32,273 nt of DNA from assembly GCA_903844265.1 (NCBI GenBank), contig CAIMTB010000154.1, positions 1 to 32,273 of the forward strand. The letters are read 5' to 3'. A program made the translations under genes and the position numbers. The stretch is from an uncultured Verrucomicrobiota bacterium (GTDB taxonomy: Bacteria > Verrucomicrobiota > Verrucomicrobiia > Limisphaerales > CAIMTB01). Below, in pieces: positions 21,876 through 29,574 of the stretch. The number at the start of each line of letters is the position of its first letter. Position 1 is the first letter of the stretch. The notes under the pieces are model-generated. The model searched no databases. It was given only the letters and a program-made list of their open reading frames with translations, and had not been told where the DNA came from.

Positions 21876-22858
21876 GGCGGGCCGGTCGGTCCGGGTCGAG
21901 GCACGGGCTCGTCAATGAGACGCAATCGTTCCTGTGCATCAGGTGGGGGTCGGACCGGCAGAATCGTGGGACCCGTCGCGACCGCGTGCAGGTCGGCGAA
22001 CAGTGTGGGATCGGTCACGCCCGCAATCTGTTCGAAGCTGGCCTCAAGGACGTTCCTGAACGCGTCGATGCCCGCACGGCTTGCGGCGATGTCAGCTTGG
22101 AACTGGGTCCGCGTGTCCGGGCCTGTCTCCGGCTCCTTCATCCAGTCGATGCGGGCGGACTCGATGGCCTCGTGGCGTTGTTCGCAGAAGCCGAGCAGGG
22201 CAAGGTCCTCGCCTGCGCGGAGCACCAGGGGGAATCCCTCGAGGCCGTGGTCTCGGAGAATTCCGGCGACTCGTTGCAGGGCCTCTGTGCCGCCTTGGAT
22301 CCTCCGGTTGTATTCGTAGACGAACTGGCCTTCGGGGGTTGGAGCGAGCAACTCGGGTCGCCCGGTCTTCGGTTGGGTACGGATATCGAGGCTGAACAGC
22401 TGTTGATAGAACGCTGTGTTGGTGACTCCAAACTCCAACTCGAGATGGAGTCGTTCCCGGTCGTTCAGCGCCTCAAGGTATGCCGCCCGGGCGAGCTCGT
22501 TGCCACGGGTCAGGCGCCGGAACTCTGCGGCCTGCCAGCCCGCTCGAAAGGCGTGGTGCAGTGCCGACGGATTGATCTCGAAGCGCTTCATCAGGTCGGT
22601 GACACGGTCCAGATCCGTACCGTCTCCCGCCAGGGACCCCTCGCCCGCGGGTCTGTCGTCCTCTTTGGGCGCAAGACCTGGCGGTAGGCCGGGGGTGGGT
22701 GCCGGGGCCGGTCCGCCTGGTGAGGCGTTCCGGCCCCGACTGGGTTCATCGCCGTGGGTGCCTGGGGGAGCGGGCAGGGTCGTCGGGCGGACAATCCAGG
22801 CCACGGCGAGCAATACCGCGACCCCGAGTACGATCCATGTTATCGGCGATCGTTTCAT
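21869..22858 (-). CDS. Membrane-anchored protein of unknown function
   Basis: A 329-aa protein with an uncleaved N-terminal anchor (MKRSPITWIVLGVAVLLAVA, then WIVRPTT) and a Pro/Gly-rich linker to about residue 75. The rest is a mostly helical, charged domain (DLDRVTDLMKRFEINPSALH to VRPPPDAQERLRLI). No enzyme motif was recognised. The internal segment RNELARAAYLEALNDRERLHLE-like helices suggest a helical bundle. Topology predicts the bulk outside the cytoplasm. The gene starts 9 bp after the exported protein 22868-23650 and probably shares its transcript. Its 3' end overlaps that of the convergent TatD gene by 7 bp. Confidence 0.75.
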   Translation of the reverse strand: MKRSPITWIVLGVAVLLAVAWIVRPTTLPAPPGTHGDEPSRGRNASPGGPAPAPTPGLPPGLAPKEDDRPAGEGSLAGDGTDLDRVTDLMKRFEINPSALHHAFRAGWQAAEFRRLTRGNELARAAYLEALNDRERLHLELEFGVTNTAFYQQLFSLDIRTQPKTGRPELLAPTPEGQFVYEYNRRIQGGTEALQRVAGILRDHGLEGFPLVLRAGEDLALLGFCEQRHEAIESARIDWMKEPETGPDTRTQFQADIAASRAGIDAFRNVLEASFEQIAGVTDPTLFADLHAVATGPTILPVRPPPDAQERLRLIDEPVPRPGPTGPPQ

Positions 22859-22867
22859 GCGTAGGCC

Positions 22868-23650
22868 TTAGATGGCGGGTCTCATCGGCGGTAATGCAAA
22901 CGCGGCGGCGATCCAGAGCGAGGTCACGGCATTCGGCTGGATGGAATTTGGGAGACTCAGGACCGTGGCCCCGTTAGGCGCTATGCTGAAGAGCAGGCTT
23001 GCGATGCCCGCCGGGGGTGGGTTGGCCCCGGTGTCGCATGGGGCTTCGCTGGGCACCGGGGCGTGTCCAAGCCCGAGGGCCAGGATATAGCCGGCTGGTT
23101 TCACGGCGGGTATCTTTGAGTAACTGTGCCGGGCCAGCAGTTTGGTGTTCACGAGGCGACGGTATTCGACTCCTATCTCAGCATTGGAACAGGATTCCGA
23201 CAGGTCGCGCAGGACAAATTCGAACGGGGCCTGGCTGCTCGACGAGGTCTGTGGAAGGCCGGCGTTCGTGTATCCGACGTTGAGAAGGCGGAAGTAGGAC
23301 AGCCCTCCGGTGGTCGGATTGGGTACAACGGACAGGGTTTCGTACTGGCGGATGCTGGCCACCCGTTTCAGGCGGCTGTCCGAGTAGGAAAGCAGGTCGA
23401 TGGATATCTCGGAAATCCCGAGATCATTGGCTGATGTTCCGTTCCCGGACCCGACCAGCGAGAGAATGGCTTTCTTCAGCTGGTCGTAGGTCTCGGTCAC
23501 GGCGAGCGATGTGCCGGTCTCGACCGCGGTGCGGGCGAGAAGCCGGCCCAGGATCGGTCCAAGCGCGGGCAGTGCCTTCGCCTGGGGTCCGACAAGGAAG
23601 CAGGACAAGAACGAAACACAGATGAGAATCCGAATGATTGCGTGGTGCAT
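22868..23650 (-). CDS. Exported protein of unknown function
   Basis: A 260-aa protein with a signal peptide (MHHAIIRILICVSFLSCFLV, then GPQAKA with an AxA-type site). The mature region begins LPALGPILGRLLARTAVETG and continues with a coiled SYDQLKKAIL-like helix, then Ser/Thr-rich beta-type sequence with few cysteines. The C-terminus (ATVLSLPNSIQPNAVTSLWI followed by AAAFALPP) is hydrophobic. No family was recognised. Start choice is supported by AAGAAGT just before the ATG. It is the first gene of a likely two-gene transcript with 21869-22858, and a hairpin lies immediately upstream in the leader. Confidence 0.75.
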   Translation of the reverse strand: MHHAIIRILICVSFLSCFLVGPQAKALPALGPILGRLLARTAVETGTSLAVTETYDQLKKAILSLVGSGNGTSANDLGISEISIDLLSYSDSRLKRVASIRQYETLSVVPNPTTGGLSYFRLLNVGYTNAGLPQTSSSSQAPFEFVLRDLSESCSNAEIGVEYRRLVNTKLLARHSYSKIPAVKPAGYILALGLGHAPVPSEAPCDTGANPPPAGIASLLFSIAPNGATVLSLPNSIQPNAVTSLWIAAAFALPPMRPAI

Positions 23651-24039
23651 ACTTCTTAGCGGGTGGAAGGGATGACTTCCACCAACCTCCTTGGAGCGTG
23701 TTTAAGTCGGCTCGTCGCGGATAAGTCAATGGCTTTATGTGGTGATTGCGAGAAGTCCAAAACAACCCAACTGATGGCCCGCCCTGGGGCGACGGTGGGC
23801 CGCCATCATGGCCTGGAAATCCCCGAGCGGGGCGCGCGGGGAGGCCTATTCCGATGGGTCATCCGTAGGGAATTCCGGTATCCGGCCACTGGGTAGGGAA
23901 AGTGAAGCGGATCAACCACCGAATCCGGGCACAAGTTAAACAGTAGCAAAACAGGGGGACAGGTCCTTTATGCAAGACGCCGACGTGACGTCGGAGCTGC
24001 GTGAAGCGGTGGCGGGCTTGGGTGGGACGGGGTGAAGGG
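23651..24039. other. Intergenic region with two dyads, no gene seen
   Basis: This ~390-bp gap lies between the livF 3' end and the start of the exported protein; both flanking genes are on the minus strand. An 8-bp stem GGTGGAAG/CTTCCACC (23662-23683, 6-nt loop) sits about 12 nt before the exported-protein start and could be a leader hairpin. A perfect odd palindrome CCGACGT-G-ACGTCGG (23980-23994) lies downstream of livF and could bind a protein or help end the liv transcript. The stretch ACAGGGGGACAGGTCCTTTA (23951-23970) resembles ends of REP/IS-type elements. No credible coding frame was found. Confidence 0.45.
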
Positions 24040-24753
24040 TCAGCCGCCGAGGTAGGCGCTTCGGACCTGGGGATCTGCGCGAAGGGTGGCCGAGTCGTTC
24101 TCGAGAAGGATCCGGCCTGTCTCCATGACGTAGCCGCGGTGGGCAACCTCCAGGGCGAGGTTGGCGTTTTGTTCGACGAGGAGGACGGTGATTCCGCGCT
24201 CGCGGTTGATCTCGGTGATCTTTTGGAAGATCGCCTTCACGAGGAGGGGGGCAATGCCGAGGGACGGTTCGTCGAGCATCAGAAACCTGGGTCGCCCCAT
24301 CAGGGCGCGTCCGATGGCGAGCATCTGCTGCTCGCCGCCCGACAGCGTCCCGGCGATCTGGCGCTCACGTTCCTTGAGGCGGGGGAACAGGGAGAAGACG
24401 TAGTCGAATTCGCGGGCGATTGCGGTGCGGTCGTGCTGGAGGTAGGCCCCCATCTGGAGGTTCTCGTGCACGGTCAGGTTGGCAAAGATCATGCGACCCT
24501 CGGGCACGTGCCCGAGACCCAGGCGGACGATCTCGTGGGGCGGCAGGTTGGCGATGGGCTTGCCGTCGAAGACGACGGTGCCGGCCCTTGCCCGGACCAG
24601 TCCTGAGAGCGTGCGGAGGGTGGTGCTCTTGCCCGCGCCATTGGCGCCGATCAACGTGACGATCTCACCGGGCGCGACCCGGAGCGAAACGCCATGGAGG
24701 ACGCTGATGGCGCCATAATTGACGTGGAGATCCCTGACTTCGAGGAGGCTCAC
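24040..24753 (-). CDS. livF: Branched-chain amino-acid ABC transporter ATPase LivF
   Basis: A 237-aa ABC ATPase starting with GTG (24753), whose codon overlaps the livG stop. It has Walker A LIGANGAGKST (~34-44), the Q-loop region, signature LSGGEQQMLAIGRAL and Walker B FLMLDEPSLGIAPL, with the H-loop replaced by LLVEQNAN as usual for LivF. Its ~235-aa length and the GLGHVPEGRMIFANLTVHEN segment are diagnostic for LivF rather than LivG. With LivG it powers uptake through LivHM at the inner membrane. It is the last gene of the liv operon. Confidence 0.95.
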   Translation of the reverse strand: MSLLEVRDLHVNYGAISVLHGVSLRVAPGEIVTLIGANGAGKSTTLRTLSGLVRARAGTVVFDGKPIANLPPHEIVRLGLGHVPEGRMIFANLTVHENLQMGAYLQHDRTAIAREFDYVFSLFPRLKERERQIAGTLSGGEQQMLAIGRALMGRPRFLMLDEPSLGIAPLLVKAIFQKITEINRERGITVLLVEQNANLALEVAHRGYVMETGRILLENDSATLRADPQVRSAYLGG

Positions 24754-25550
24754 GGTCGGTGGCTTGGGGGAGGGTTGTCGGGGGAGTGCTCCTCGCCGAG
24801 GTAGGCTTCGATGACCTTGGGGTTTCGACGGATCTCGCCGGGCGATCCCTCGGCAATCTTCACCCCGTAGTCCAGAACGGCGATGCGTTCGCAGAGGTTC
24901 ATGACGAGTTGCATGTCATGTTCCACGAGGAGGACGGCGAGATTGAAGCGCGTGCGGATGGACCGGATGAGGTCGGCCAACTGCGATTTCTCCGTGGGAT
25001 TCATGCCAGCTGCAGGCTCGTCGAGGAGCAGCAGTCGTGGTTGTGTCGCCAGCGCGCGGACGATCTCGAGTCGGCGTTGGTCCCCGTAAGGCAAGCTGCA
25101 CGCCTGGACGTCCCGCACCTCGTCGAGATTGAAGATTTCGAGCAGCTCATGGATCCGTTGCGCGACGTCCCGTTCTCCACGCTGGAACTCCGAGCCGCGC
25201 CACAGGGCCTGGGCGATGCCATGCGGGTGGTGCAATGCCATCGCCACCCGGACGTTGTCGAACACCGTCAGGCTGGCGAAGAGCCGTATGTTCTGGAATG
25301 TGCGGGCTATGCCGTGCGCTGCGAGTTGGTGGGGCTTGAGTCCCGCGGTGGGGGAACCTTGGAACGTGATCCGCCCCTCGGTCGGCTGGTAGACTCCGGT
25401 GATGAGATTGAACGCGGTGGTCTTGCCGGCTCCGTTGGGGCCGATGAGACCGAAGAGCGCATTGTCAGGGAGGGCGAGGTCGACCTCGGAAACGGCCGTG
25501 AGTCCGCCGAAGCGGATGGTCACACGCTCGAGTTCGAGGATGGCAGGCAT
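24750..25550 (-). CDS. livG: Branched-chain amino-acid ABC transporter ATPase LivG
   Basis: A 266-aa ABC ATPase. It has Walker A LIGPNGAGKTTAFNLITG (~35-52), GIARTFQNIRLFASLTVFDN diagnostic of LivG, a degenerate signature segment SLPYGDQRRLEIVRAL, Walker B LLLLDEPAAGMNPTE and LLVEHDMQLVMNLCERIAVL. The C-terminus has a short proline-rich tail after IEAYLGEEH. It pairs with LivF to hydrolyse ATP for the LivHM permease. The start codon overlaps the livM stop by one base (TGATG), and its stop overlaps the livF start, indicating translational coupling. Confidence 0.95.
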   Translation of the reverse strand: MPAILELERVTIRFGGLTAVSEVDLALPDNALFGLIGPNGAGKTTAFNLITGVYQPTEGRITFQGSPTAGLKPHQLAAHGIARTFQNIRLFASLTVFDNVRVAMALHHPHGIAQALWRGSEFQRGERDVAQRIHELLEIFNLDEVRDVQACSLPYGDQRRLEIVRALATQPRLLLLDEPAAGMNPTEKSQLADLIRSIRTRFNLAVLLVEHDMQLVMNLCERIAVLDYGVKIAEGSPGEIRRNPKVIEAYLGEEHSPDNPPPSHRP

Positions 25551-26485
25551 CAGGCTTTGACCCTCTTCCCTCCCACAAAATTGAAGAGTCCCTGAGGCCT
25601 TGAGAGCATGAGGATGATGATGAGCAGGGAATAGAGAATCATGCGGTAATCCGAGAATCCACGGAGCAGTTCAGGGAGGAGGGTGAGAAGGATGGCGGCG
25701 ACAGCGACGCCGGCGGTACGGCCCATGCCGCCGAGGATCACCATCACGACGATCTCGATGCTTCGCATGAAGTCGAATCCGGTCGGGCTGAGAAAGACCT
25801 TGTGATGCGCGTAGAGACCGCCCGCGACCCCGGCGAAGAACGACCCGATGGCGAACGCGGTGACTTTATACCGGGTGGTATTCACGCCCATCGCCCCGGC
25901 AGCGATTTCGTCGTCGTGGACCGCGAGGAAACCGCGGCCGTAGGTCGAATTCACGAGGGCCGCGACGACATAGATGGTGATTGCCGCGGTTCCCCACGCC
26001 CACAGGAAGTTCGTGTAGTTGGGGATGCCTTTGAGGCCGCTGGCAGCGCCGGCGGGTTCGAAGGTCTGGAAGAAGACGCGGATGATCTCTCCGAAGCCGA
26101 GCGTGACGATGGCCAGGTAATCCCCGCGAAGCCGGAACGACGGGATTCCGACACCGATGCCGGCGAGGGCGGCGAACACGCCGCCGGCGAGCAGGGACGC
26201 GGCGAAGACCAGCGGTGTCAGGGCCTGGGGAATCCCGGCCTTGTGTGCGGCGATGGTGAGCATGGCGGACACATAGCCACCGATGGCCATGAAACCGCAG
26301 TGGCCGAGTGAGAACTGGCCGGTATGGCCATTGATCAGGTTGAGGCTGACGGCCAGGACGATGTTGATCGCGACGTCGATGGAGACGCCGAGGTAATAGC
26401 GGTTGGTGTAGCCTGTGAAGAGGTGGAGCAGGGCGGAGGCGGCGAGGCCTGCGAGCAACCATCGTTTGGCGCCGGCAATCTTCAT
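25550..26485 (-). CDS. livM: Branched-chain amino-acid ABC transporter permease LivM
   Basis: A 311-aa multi-pass inner-membrane protein. It carries the LivM-type sequence SLNLINGHTGQFSLGHCGFM near residues 50-70, GDYLAIVTLGFGEIIRVFFQ with the cytoplasmic coupling region, and a C-terminal MVILGGMGRTAGVAVAAILL segment followed by the last membrane helix. It forms the transmembrane channel with LivH. The start (ATGA) overlaps the livH stop. The length is typical for LivM proteins that lack a long N-terminal extension. Confidence 0.94.
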   Translation of the reverse strand: MKIAGAKRWLLAGLAASALLHLFTGYTNRYYLGVSIDVAINIVLAVSLNLINGHTGQFSLGHCGFMAIGGYVSAMLTIAAHKAGIPQALTPLVFAASLLAGGVFAALAGIGVGIPSFRLRGDYLAIVTLGFGEIIRVFFQTFEPAGAASGLKGIPNYTNFLWAWGTAAITIYVVAALVNSTYGRGFLAVHDDEIAAGAMGVNTTRYKVTAFAIGSFFAGVAGGLYAHHKVFLSPTGFDFMRSIEIVVMVILGGMGRTAGVAVAAILLTLLPELLRGFSDYRMILYSLLIIILMLSRPQGLFNFVGGKRVKA

Positions 26486-27393
26486 ACCTTCTCGACCTGG
26501 GCCCGGCCGAGGAGTCCGGCGGGACGGAATAACAGGATCAGGATCAGGACCGCGAACGCGATGCCATCGCGGTAGTTCGACAACCCCTGGACGCCTCCGG
26601 CGAACGTCTCGACCACGCCGAGGACGATGCCGCCAAGCGCGGCGCCGGGCAGGTTCCCGATGCCCCCAAGAACCGCGGCCACGAAAGCCTTCAGGCCGGT
26701 CTGGACTCCCATGAGCGGTTCGATCTTCGTGTAGCTCATGGCGAAGAGCACGCCACCGGCTCCGGCGAGGGCGGACCCCAGAGCGAAGGTGAACGAGATG
26801 ATGCGGTTGATGTTCACGCCCATCAGCGCCGCGGCCTGCTCGTTGAATGAAACCGCCCGCATCGCCGTGCCCACCTTGGTGGATTGGACCACAAATGTGA
26901 GCCCTGCCAGCAGGACCGCGGTGAGCACGAACACCACGATCTGTGTCGTGCCGATCGCCACGCCTCCGATGTCCAGCGTCCGGGCGTCGAGCAGTTGGGG
27001 AAAGGTCCGGGGCGAGGGGCCAAACACGAGCCGGTGCTGGCTGGTGAACTCGATGAGGAGCGACACCCCAATGGCGGTGATCAGGACGGTGAGCCGGGGG
27101 CGTCGTCGCAGGGGGCGATAGGCAAGGTATTCGATGGTGACGCCGATGACCGCGCAGATGGCCATCGCGGAGAGCAGGACGACGACGGCGCCTGCGACCG
27201 AGCCCGATGGGAACACGCGCGCCACGATGGGGGCGAGGTAGTAGCCGGCGAAGGCGCCGAGCATGAAGACGTCGCTGTGCGCGAAATTGATGAAGCGCAG
27301 GACGCCGTAGACCATCGTGTAACCCAGCGCGATCAGGGCGTAGATCGCGCCGAGGGACAGGCCGTTCAGGAGTTGCTGGAGGAACTCCGTCAT
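26482..27393 (-). CDS. livH: Branched-chain amino-acid ABC transporter permease LivH
   Basis: A 303-aa integral membrane permease. It starts MTEFLQQLLNGLSLGAIYAL, continues with ALGYTMVYGVLRFINFAHSD (the LivH signature near residues 21-42) and has the coupling segment MRAVSFNEQAAALMGVNINR near ~180. It ends with GLKAFVAAVLGGIGNLPGAA and a final helix. With LivM it makes the membrane pore. The ATG lies 4 bp after the livK stop. All five liv components are in one operon, so the substrate is probably a branched-chain amino acid, though urea/amide systems share this architecture. Confidence 0.95.
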   Translation of the reverse strand: MTEFLQQLLNGLSLGAIYALIALGYTMVYGVLRFINFAHSDVFMLGAFAGYYLAPIVARVFPSGSVAGAVVVLLSAMAICAVIGVTIEYLAYRPLRRRPRLTVLITAIGVSLLIEFTSQHRLVFGPSPRTFPQLLDARTLDIGGVAIGTTQIVVFVLTAVLLAGLTFVVQSTKVGTAMRAVSFNEQAAALMGVNINRIISFTFALGSALAGAGGVLFAMSYTKIEPLMGVQTGLKAFVAAVLGGIGNLPGAALGGIVLGVVETFAGGVQGLSNYRDGIAFAVLILILLFRPAGLLGRAQVEKV

Positions 27394-27397
27394 CCGG

Positions 27398-28555
27398 TCA
27401 CGGCGCGATGGTCTCGAGGTATTTCAGCTTCCCACCCTCGACCCGGAGGATCACCGCGGACTTCGAGGCGTCGCGGTTCGGGTCGATGGTGATCTTGCCG
27501 GTGACGGCGTCGTAATCGCGCGTGGCGGCGAGGGCGTCGCGGACCTTGGCTGGTTCTGCTGAGCCTGCGCGCTTCATGGCATCGGCGAGGATCATGGCCG
27601 AGTCGTAGCCGAGCGCGGCCATGGCGTCTGGGGAGCTGCCGTACGCCTTCTTGTAAGCGTCGACAAACTGGCGGCTGCGGGGCGAACCGACGTCGGGATG
27701 ATAATGGGTGGAGAAGTGGGTGCCCTCGACCGCGTCGCGCCCGATCTCCATCAGCTTGTCGGATTCCCAGCCGTCGCCGCCGAAGATCGGGACGTTGAGG
27801 CCGAGTTGCTTGGCCTGGATGCAGATCAGTGCGACGTCCGTGTAGTAGCCTGGAAGAAAGAGTGCCTCGGGATTGGAGGCCTTGATCGCGGTGAGTTGGC
27901 CCTTGAAATCGGTGTCGCCGCCGTTGAAGTCGAATTCCGAGGCGATGGTGCCGCCGTTGATGGCGTGGCGTTCCTTGAAGAATTTCGCGAGGCCCTTGCT
28001 GTAGTCGCTCTTCACGTCGGTGAAGATCGCCACGCGTTTGGCCTTCAGCGTGTCCTTGGCGAAGTTCGCCATCACCGTTCCCTGGAACGGGTCAATGAAG
28101 CAGACCCGGAAAATGTAATCGCCGGTCTTGGTCACGTCCGGGTTGGTGGACGACGGCGAGATCATGGGGATCTTGGCGTTTTGGCAGACGGGTGCGGCTT
28201 CGAGAGATCGGGACGAGGCGACTTCGCCGAGGATGGCGACGACGCCGTCGCGGGCGATGAGTTTATTGACGACCGTCTGGGACTCGCCGGCCTTGGACTG
28301 GTTGTCCTGGGTGATGAGCTCGAGGCTTTTCCCCAGCACACCACCGGCTGCGTTGAGTTCCATCACGGCCAATTCGGTGCCGTTGTGGGAGGATTGGCCG
28401 AAGGTGGCTTCCTTGCCGGTGAGCGAGGCAAATTCACCAATCCGGAGGGTGGCCGAGTTGGTGCCGCCTCCGCCGGGTCCGCAGCCGGAGAGCAGGAGGG
28501 CGGCAAGGAACCCTGCACTGGCGGTCCAGGCGTGGAGAAAATGGCGTCGGTTCAT
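27398..28555 (-). CDS. livK: Branched-chain amino-acid-type substrate-binding lipoprotein LivK
   Basis: A 385-aa periplasmic-binding protein. The N-terminus MNRRHFLHAWTASAGFLAAL continues into LLSGC, a lipoprotein signal with the lipid-attachment Cys around residue 25, and is followed by a Gly-rich tether. The mature part shows the type I fold: LRIGEFASLTGKEATFGQSS, GVVAILGEVASSRSLEAAPV, PMISPSSTNPDVT, and a second lobe with FLPGYYTDVALICIQAKQLG and ALGYDSAMILADAMKRAG. The RR pair near the N-terminus is Tat-like, but Sec/lipoprotein export is more likely. It is the first gene of livKHMGF. The ligand cannot be fixed from sequence. Confidence 0.93.
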   Translation of the reverse strand: MNRRHFLHAWTASAGFLAALLLSGCGPGGGGTNSATLRIGEFASLTGKEATFGQSSHNGTELAVMELNAAGGVLGKSLELITQDNQSKAGESQTVVNKLIARDGVVAILGEVASSRSLEAAPVCQNAKIPMISPSSTNPDVTKTGDYIFRVCFIDPFQGTVMANFAKDTLKAKRVAIFTDVKSDYSKGLAKFFKERHAINGGTIASEFDFNGGDTDFKGQLTAIKASNPEALFLPGYYTDVALICIQAKQLGLNVPIFGGDGWESDKLMEIGRDAVEGTHFSTHYHPDVGSPRSRQFVDAYKKAYGSSPDAMAALGYDSAMILADAMKRAGSAEPAKVRDALAATRDYDAVTGKITIDPNRDASKSAVILRVEGGKLKYLETIAP

Positions 28556-28651
28556 GGGCGGGTGGGAGGCGGGCGCTGGCGTTTCCGGGGGTGCAAGCTA
28601 GGAGAACGGTCCCGCGCTTTCAATGGAAAGCCCGGGGGGCCTTGCAATGCC

Positions 28652-28699
28652 GTGCATCCACCGATTGAAGGTAGGGCGCGCACTCCGCTGCGCGCCGTC
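28652..28699 (-). repeat. Repeat family 2, copy 2 (inverted)
   Basis: GTGCATCCAC (28652-28661) leads into GATTGAAGGTAGGGCGCGCA, CTCCGCTGCGCGCCGTC. This is the reverse complement of the core of copy 1 with few differences. It lacks the GCGAAGGAC portion and ends around 28699. It lies between the livK start and the SET gene's 3' end, so it sits upstream of the liv operon. Confidence 0.8.
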
Positions 28700-28717
28700 G
28701 GGTGCCGTCGATCGCAC

Positions 28718-28739
28718 GGCGGGCAAGGGACTGCCCGCC
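28718..28739. other. GC-rich hairpin between SET gene and liv operon
   Basis: A perfect 8-bp stem GGCGGGCA/TGCCCGCC with a 6-nt loop lies ~56 nt downstream of the SET-gene stop on the minus strand. No T-run follows. It may act as a terminator for the SET gene or be part of the neighbouring repeat. Confidence 0.4.
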
Positions 28740-28794
28740 CTGCTGACTGTGGCGAAACTACCGGATCCACCGCTCGCCATGGATCCGACCTCCC

Positions 28795-29334
28795 CTACAA
28801 CTCCGTCGCGACCTCGGTCGGGGTCGCGTCCTTGGCGAGTTCGAGTCGCACTTGCTCCTGGAATTCTTCCGCGACGATGTAGCCGAGGCAGTCGGGTGCG
28901 CCGCAGGCACACGGGTAATCGCGCCACTCGGAGATGTCGTAGCCGTAGTTGAAGGTCAGTTCCTCGTCGGGGCCAAGGTCTCGAAGGGCGACGAGAAAAA
29001 TGCGGTCGTCCTCCTGCTGTGCCTCGCAGTTCGGACTACAACTGTGGTTCAGGAAGCGCGCCGGGTTCGAGGGGACGTCGCCGTCGATGTCCCATTCGTC
29101 GTTGATCGTGAAGATGAACGGGTTTCCCTCGGTGCAGAGCGCGGCGGACTCGGCCTTGGACACCCGGCGCCCGACATACTCGATGAAGCGGGTTCCGGAG
29201 GGAATCGGGGCGCGCGCGAAGCCGCCGCGTCCGTGGATTCCGGAGGTGCGGAGTTCGACCCATTCATTCACGGGCTCGGGAGGAGCAGGTGAGTCGGGGC
29301 TTGGCTTGGTTTCTGGAGGTGTCGTCGGATCCAC
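28795..29334 (-). CDS. SET-domain protein (lysine methyltransferase-like)
   Basis: The recognisable protein begins around NEWVELRTSGIHGRGGFARA and contains a full SET core: GTRFIEYVGRRVSK, then FLNHSCSPNCEAQQ (the NHSCxPN cofactor/active-site motif) and EELTFNYGYD with the catalytic Tyr region. A post-SET-like cluster CACGAPDCLGYIV follows, which with the NHSC cysteine could bind zinc. The C-terminus is a short helix. These enzymes transfer methyl from S-adenosylmethionine to protein lysines, and bacterial targets are unknown. The start is uncertain. The frame stays open to an ATG at 29481, but that part translates repeat copy 3 (CIHRLTVPHSAARRPSPTHP). GTG at 29334 is used here, and GTG at 29271 also fits the domain border. 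Confidence 0.85.
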   Translation of the reverse strand: MDPTTPPETKPSPDSPAPPEPVNEWVELRTSGIHGRGGFARAPIPSGTRFIEYVGRRVSKAESAALCTEGNPFIFTINDEWDIDGDVPSNPARFLNHSCSPNCEAQQEDDRIFLVALRDLGPDEELTFNYGYDISEWRDYPCACGAPDCLGYIVAEEFQEQVRLELAKDATPTEVATEL

Positions 29335-29397
29335 GCGGGGCGCAACGACGCCAGAGAACGGCTGCGGGGGCAAGCGGTGAGACGGAGATGTGGCGGG

Positions 29398-29455
29398 GTG
29401 CGTCGGCGAGGGACGGCGCGCAGCGGAGTGCGGTACCGTCAATCTGTGGATGCAC
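29398..29455 (+). repeat. Repeat family 2, copy 3
   Basis: GTGCGTCGGCGAGGGACGGC continues through GCGCAGCGGAGTGCGGTACC and GTCAATCTGTGGATGCAC. It matches copy 1 (15996-16057) with a 4-base deletion (GCGCCC to G-like change) and a few substitutions. It lies between the divergent SET and oppD genes and reads into the apparent N-terminus of the SET frame. Confidence 0.8.
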
Positions 29456-29574
29456 GGTGGCGGTGGTCCCGTGGATGGCATTTGTTGCTTCCGTCGATTG
29501 CGGTGGCGATTCTGGCGGCTGGGTTGTCGGTGCAGAGCGTGTCCAATGCTGCCAGAACACCCGCCCCAGCATGA
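29446..29574 (+). CDS. Possible small membrane peptide or 3' remnant before oppD
   Basis: An open frame of 42 codons starts at a GTG inside repeat copy 3 and ends in a TGA that overlaps the oppD ATG (ATGA at 29571-29574). The peptide has a basic Trp/Arg-rich start (RWRWSRGW) and a hydrophobic stretch LLLPSIAVAILAAGLSV, then SNAARTPAPA. The stop/start overlap is typical of translational coupling, so this may be a real short gene or the tail of a gene truncated by the repeat. No Shine-Dalgarno or homology is evident. Confidence 0.3.
   Translation: MDARWRWSRGWHLLLPSIAVAILAAGLSVQSVSNAARTPAPA

Noticed and set aside
20686-21939. 417-codon minus-strand frame across sufE and tatD
   Set aside because: It overlaps two recognised genes antisense and has a Pro/Arg-rich composition typical of shadow frames.
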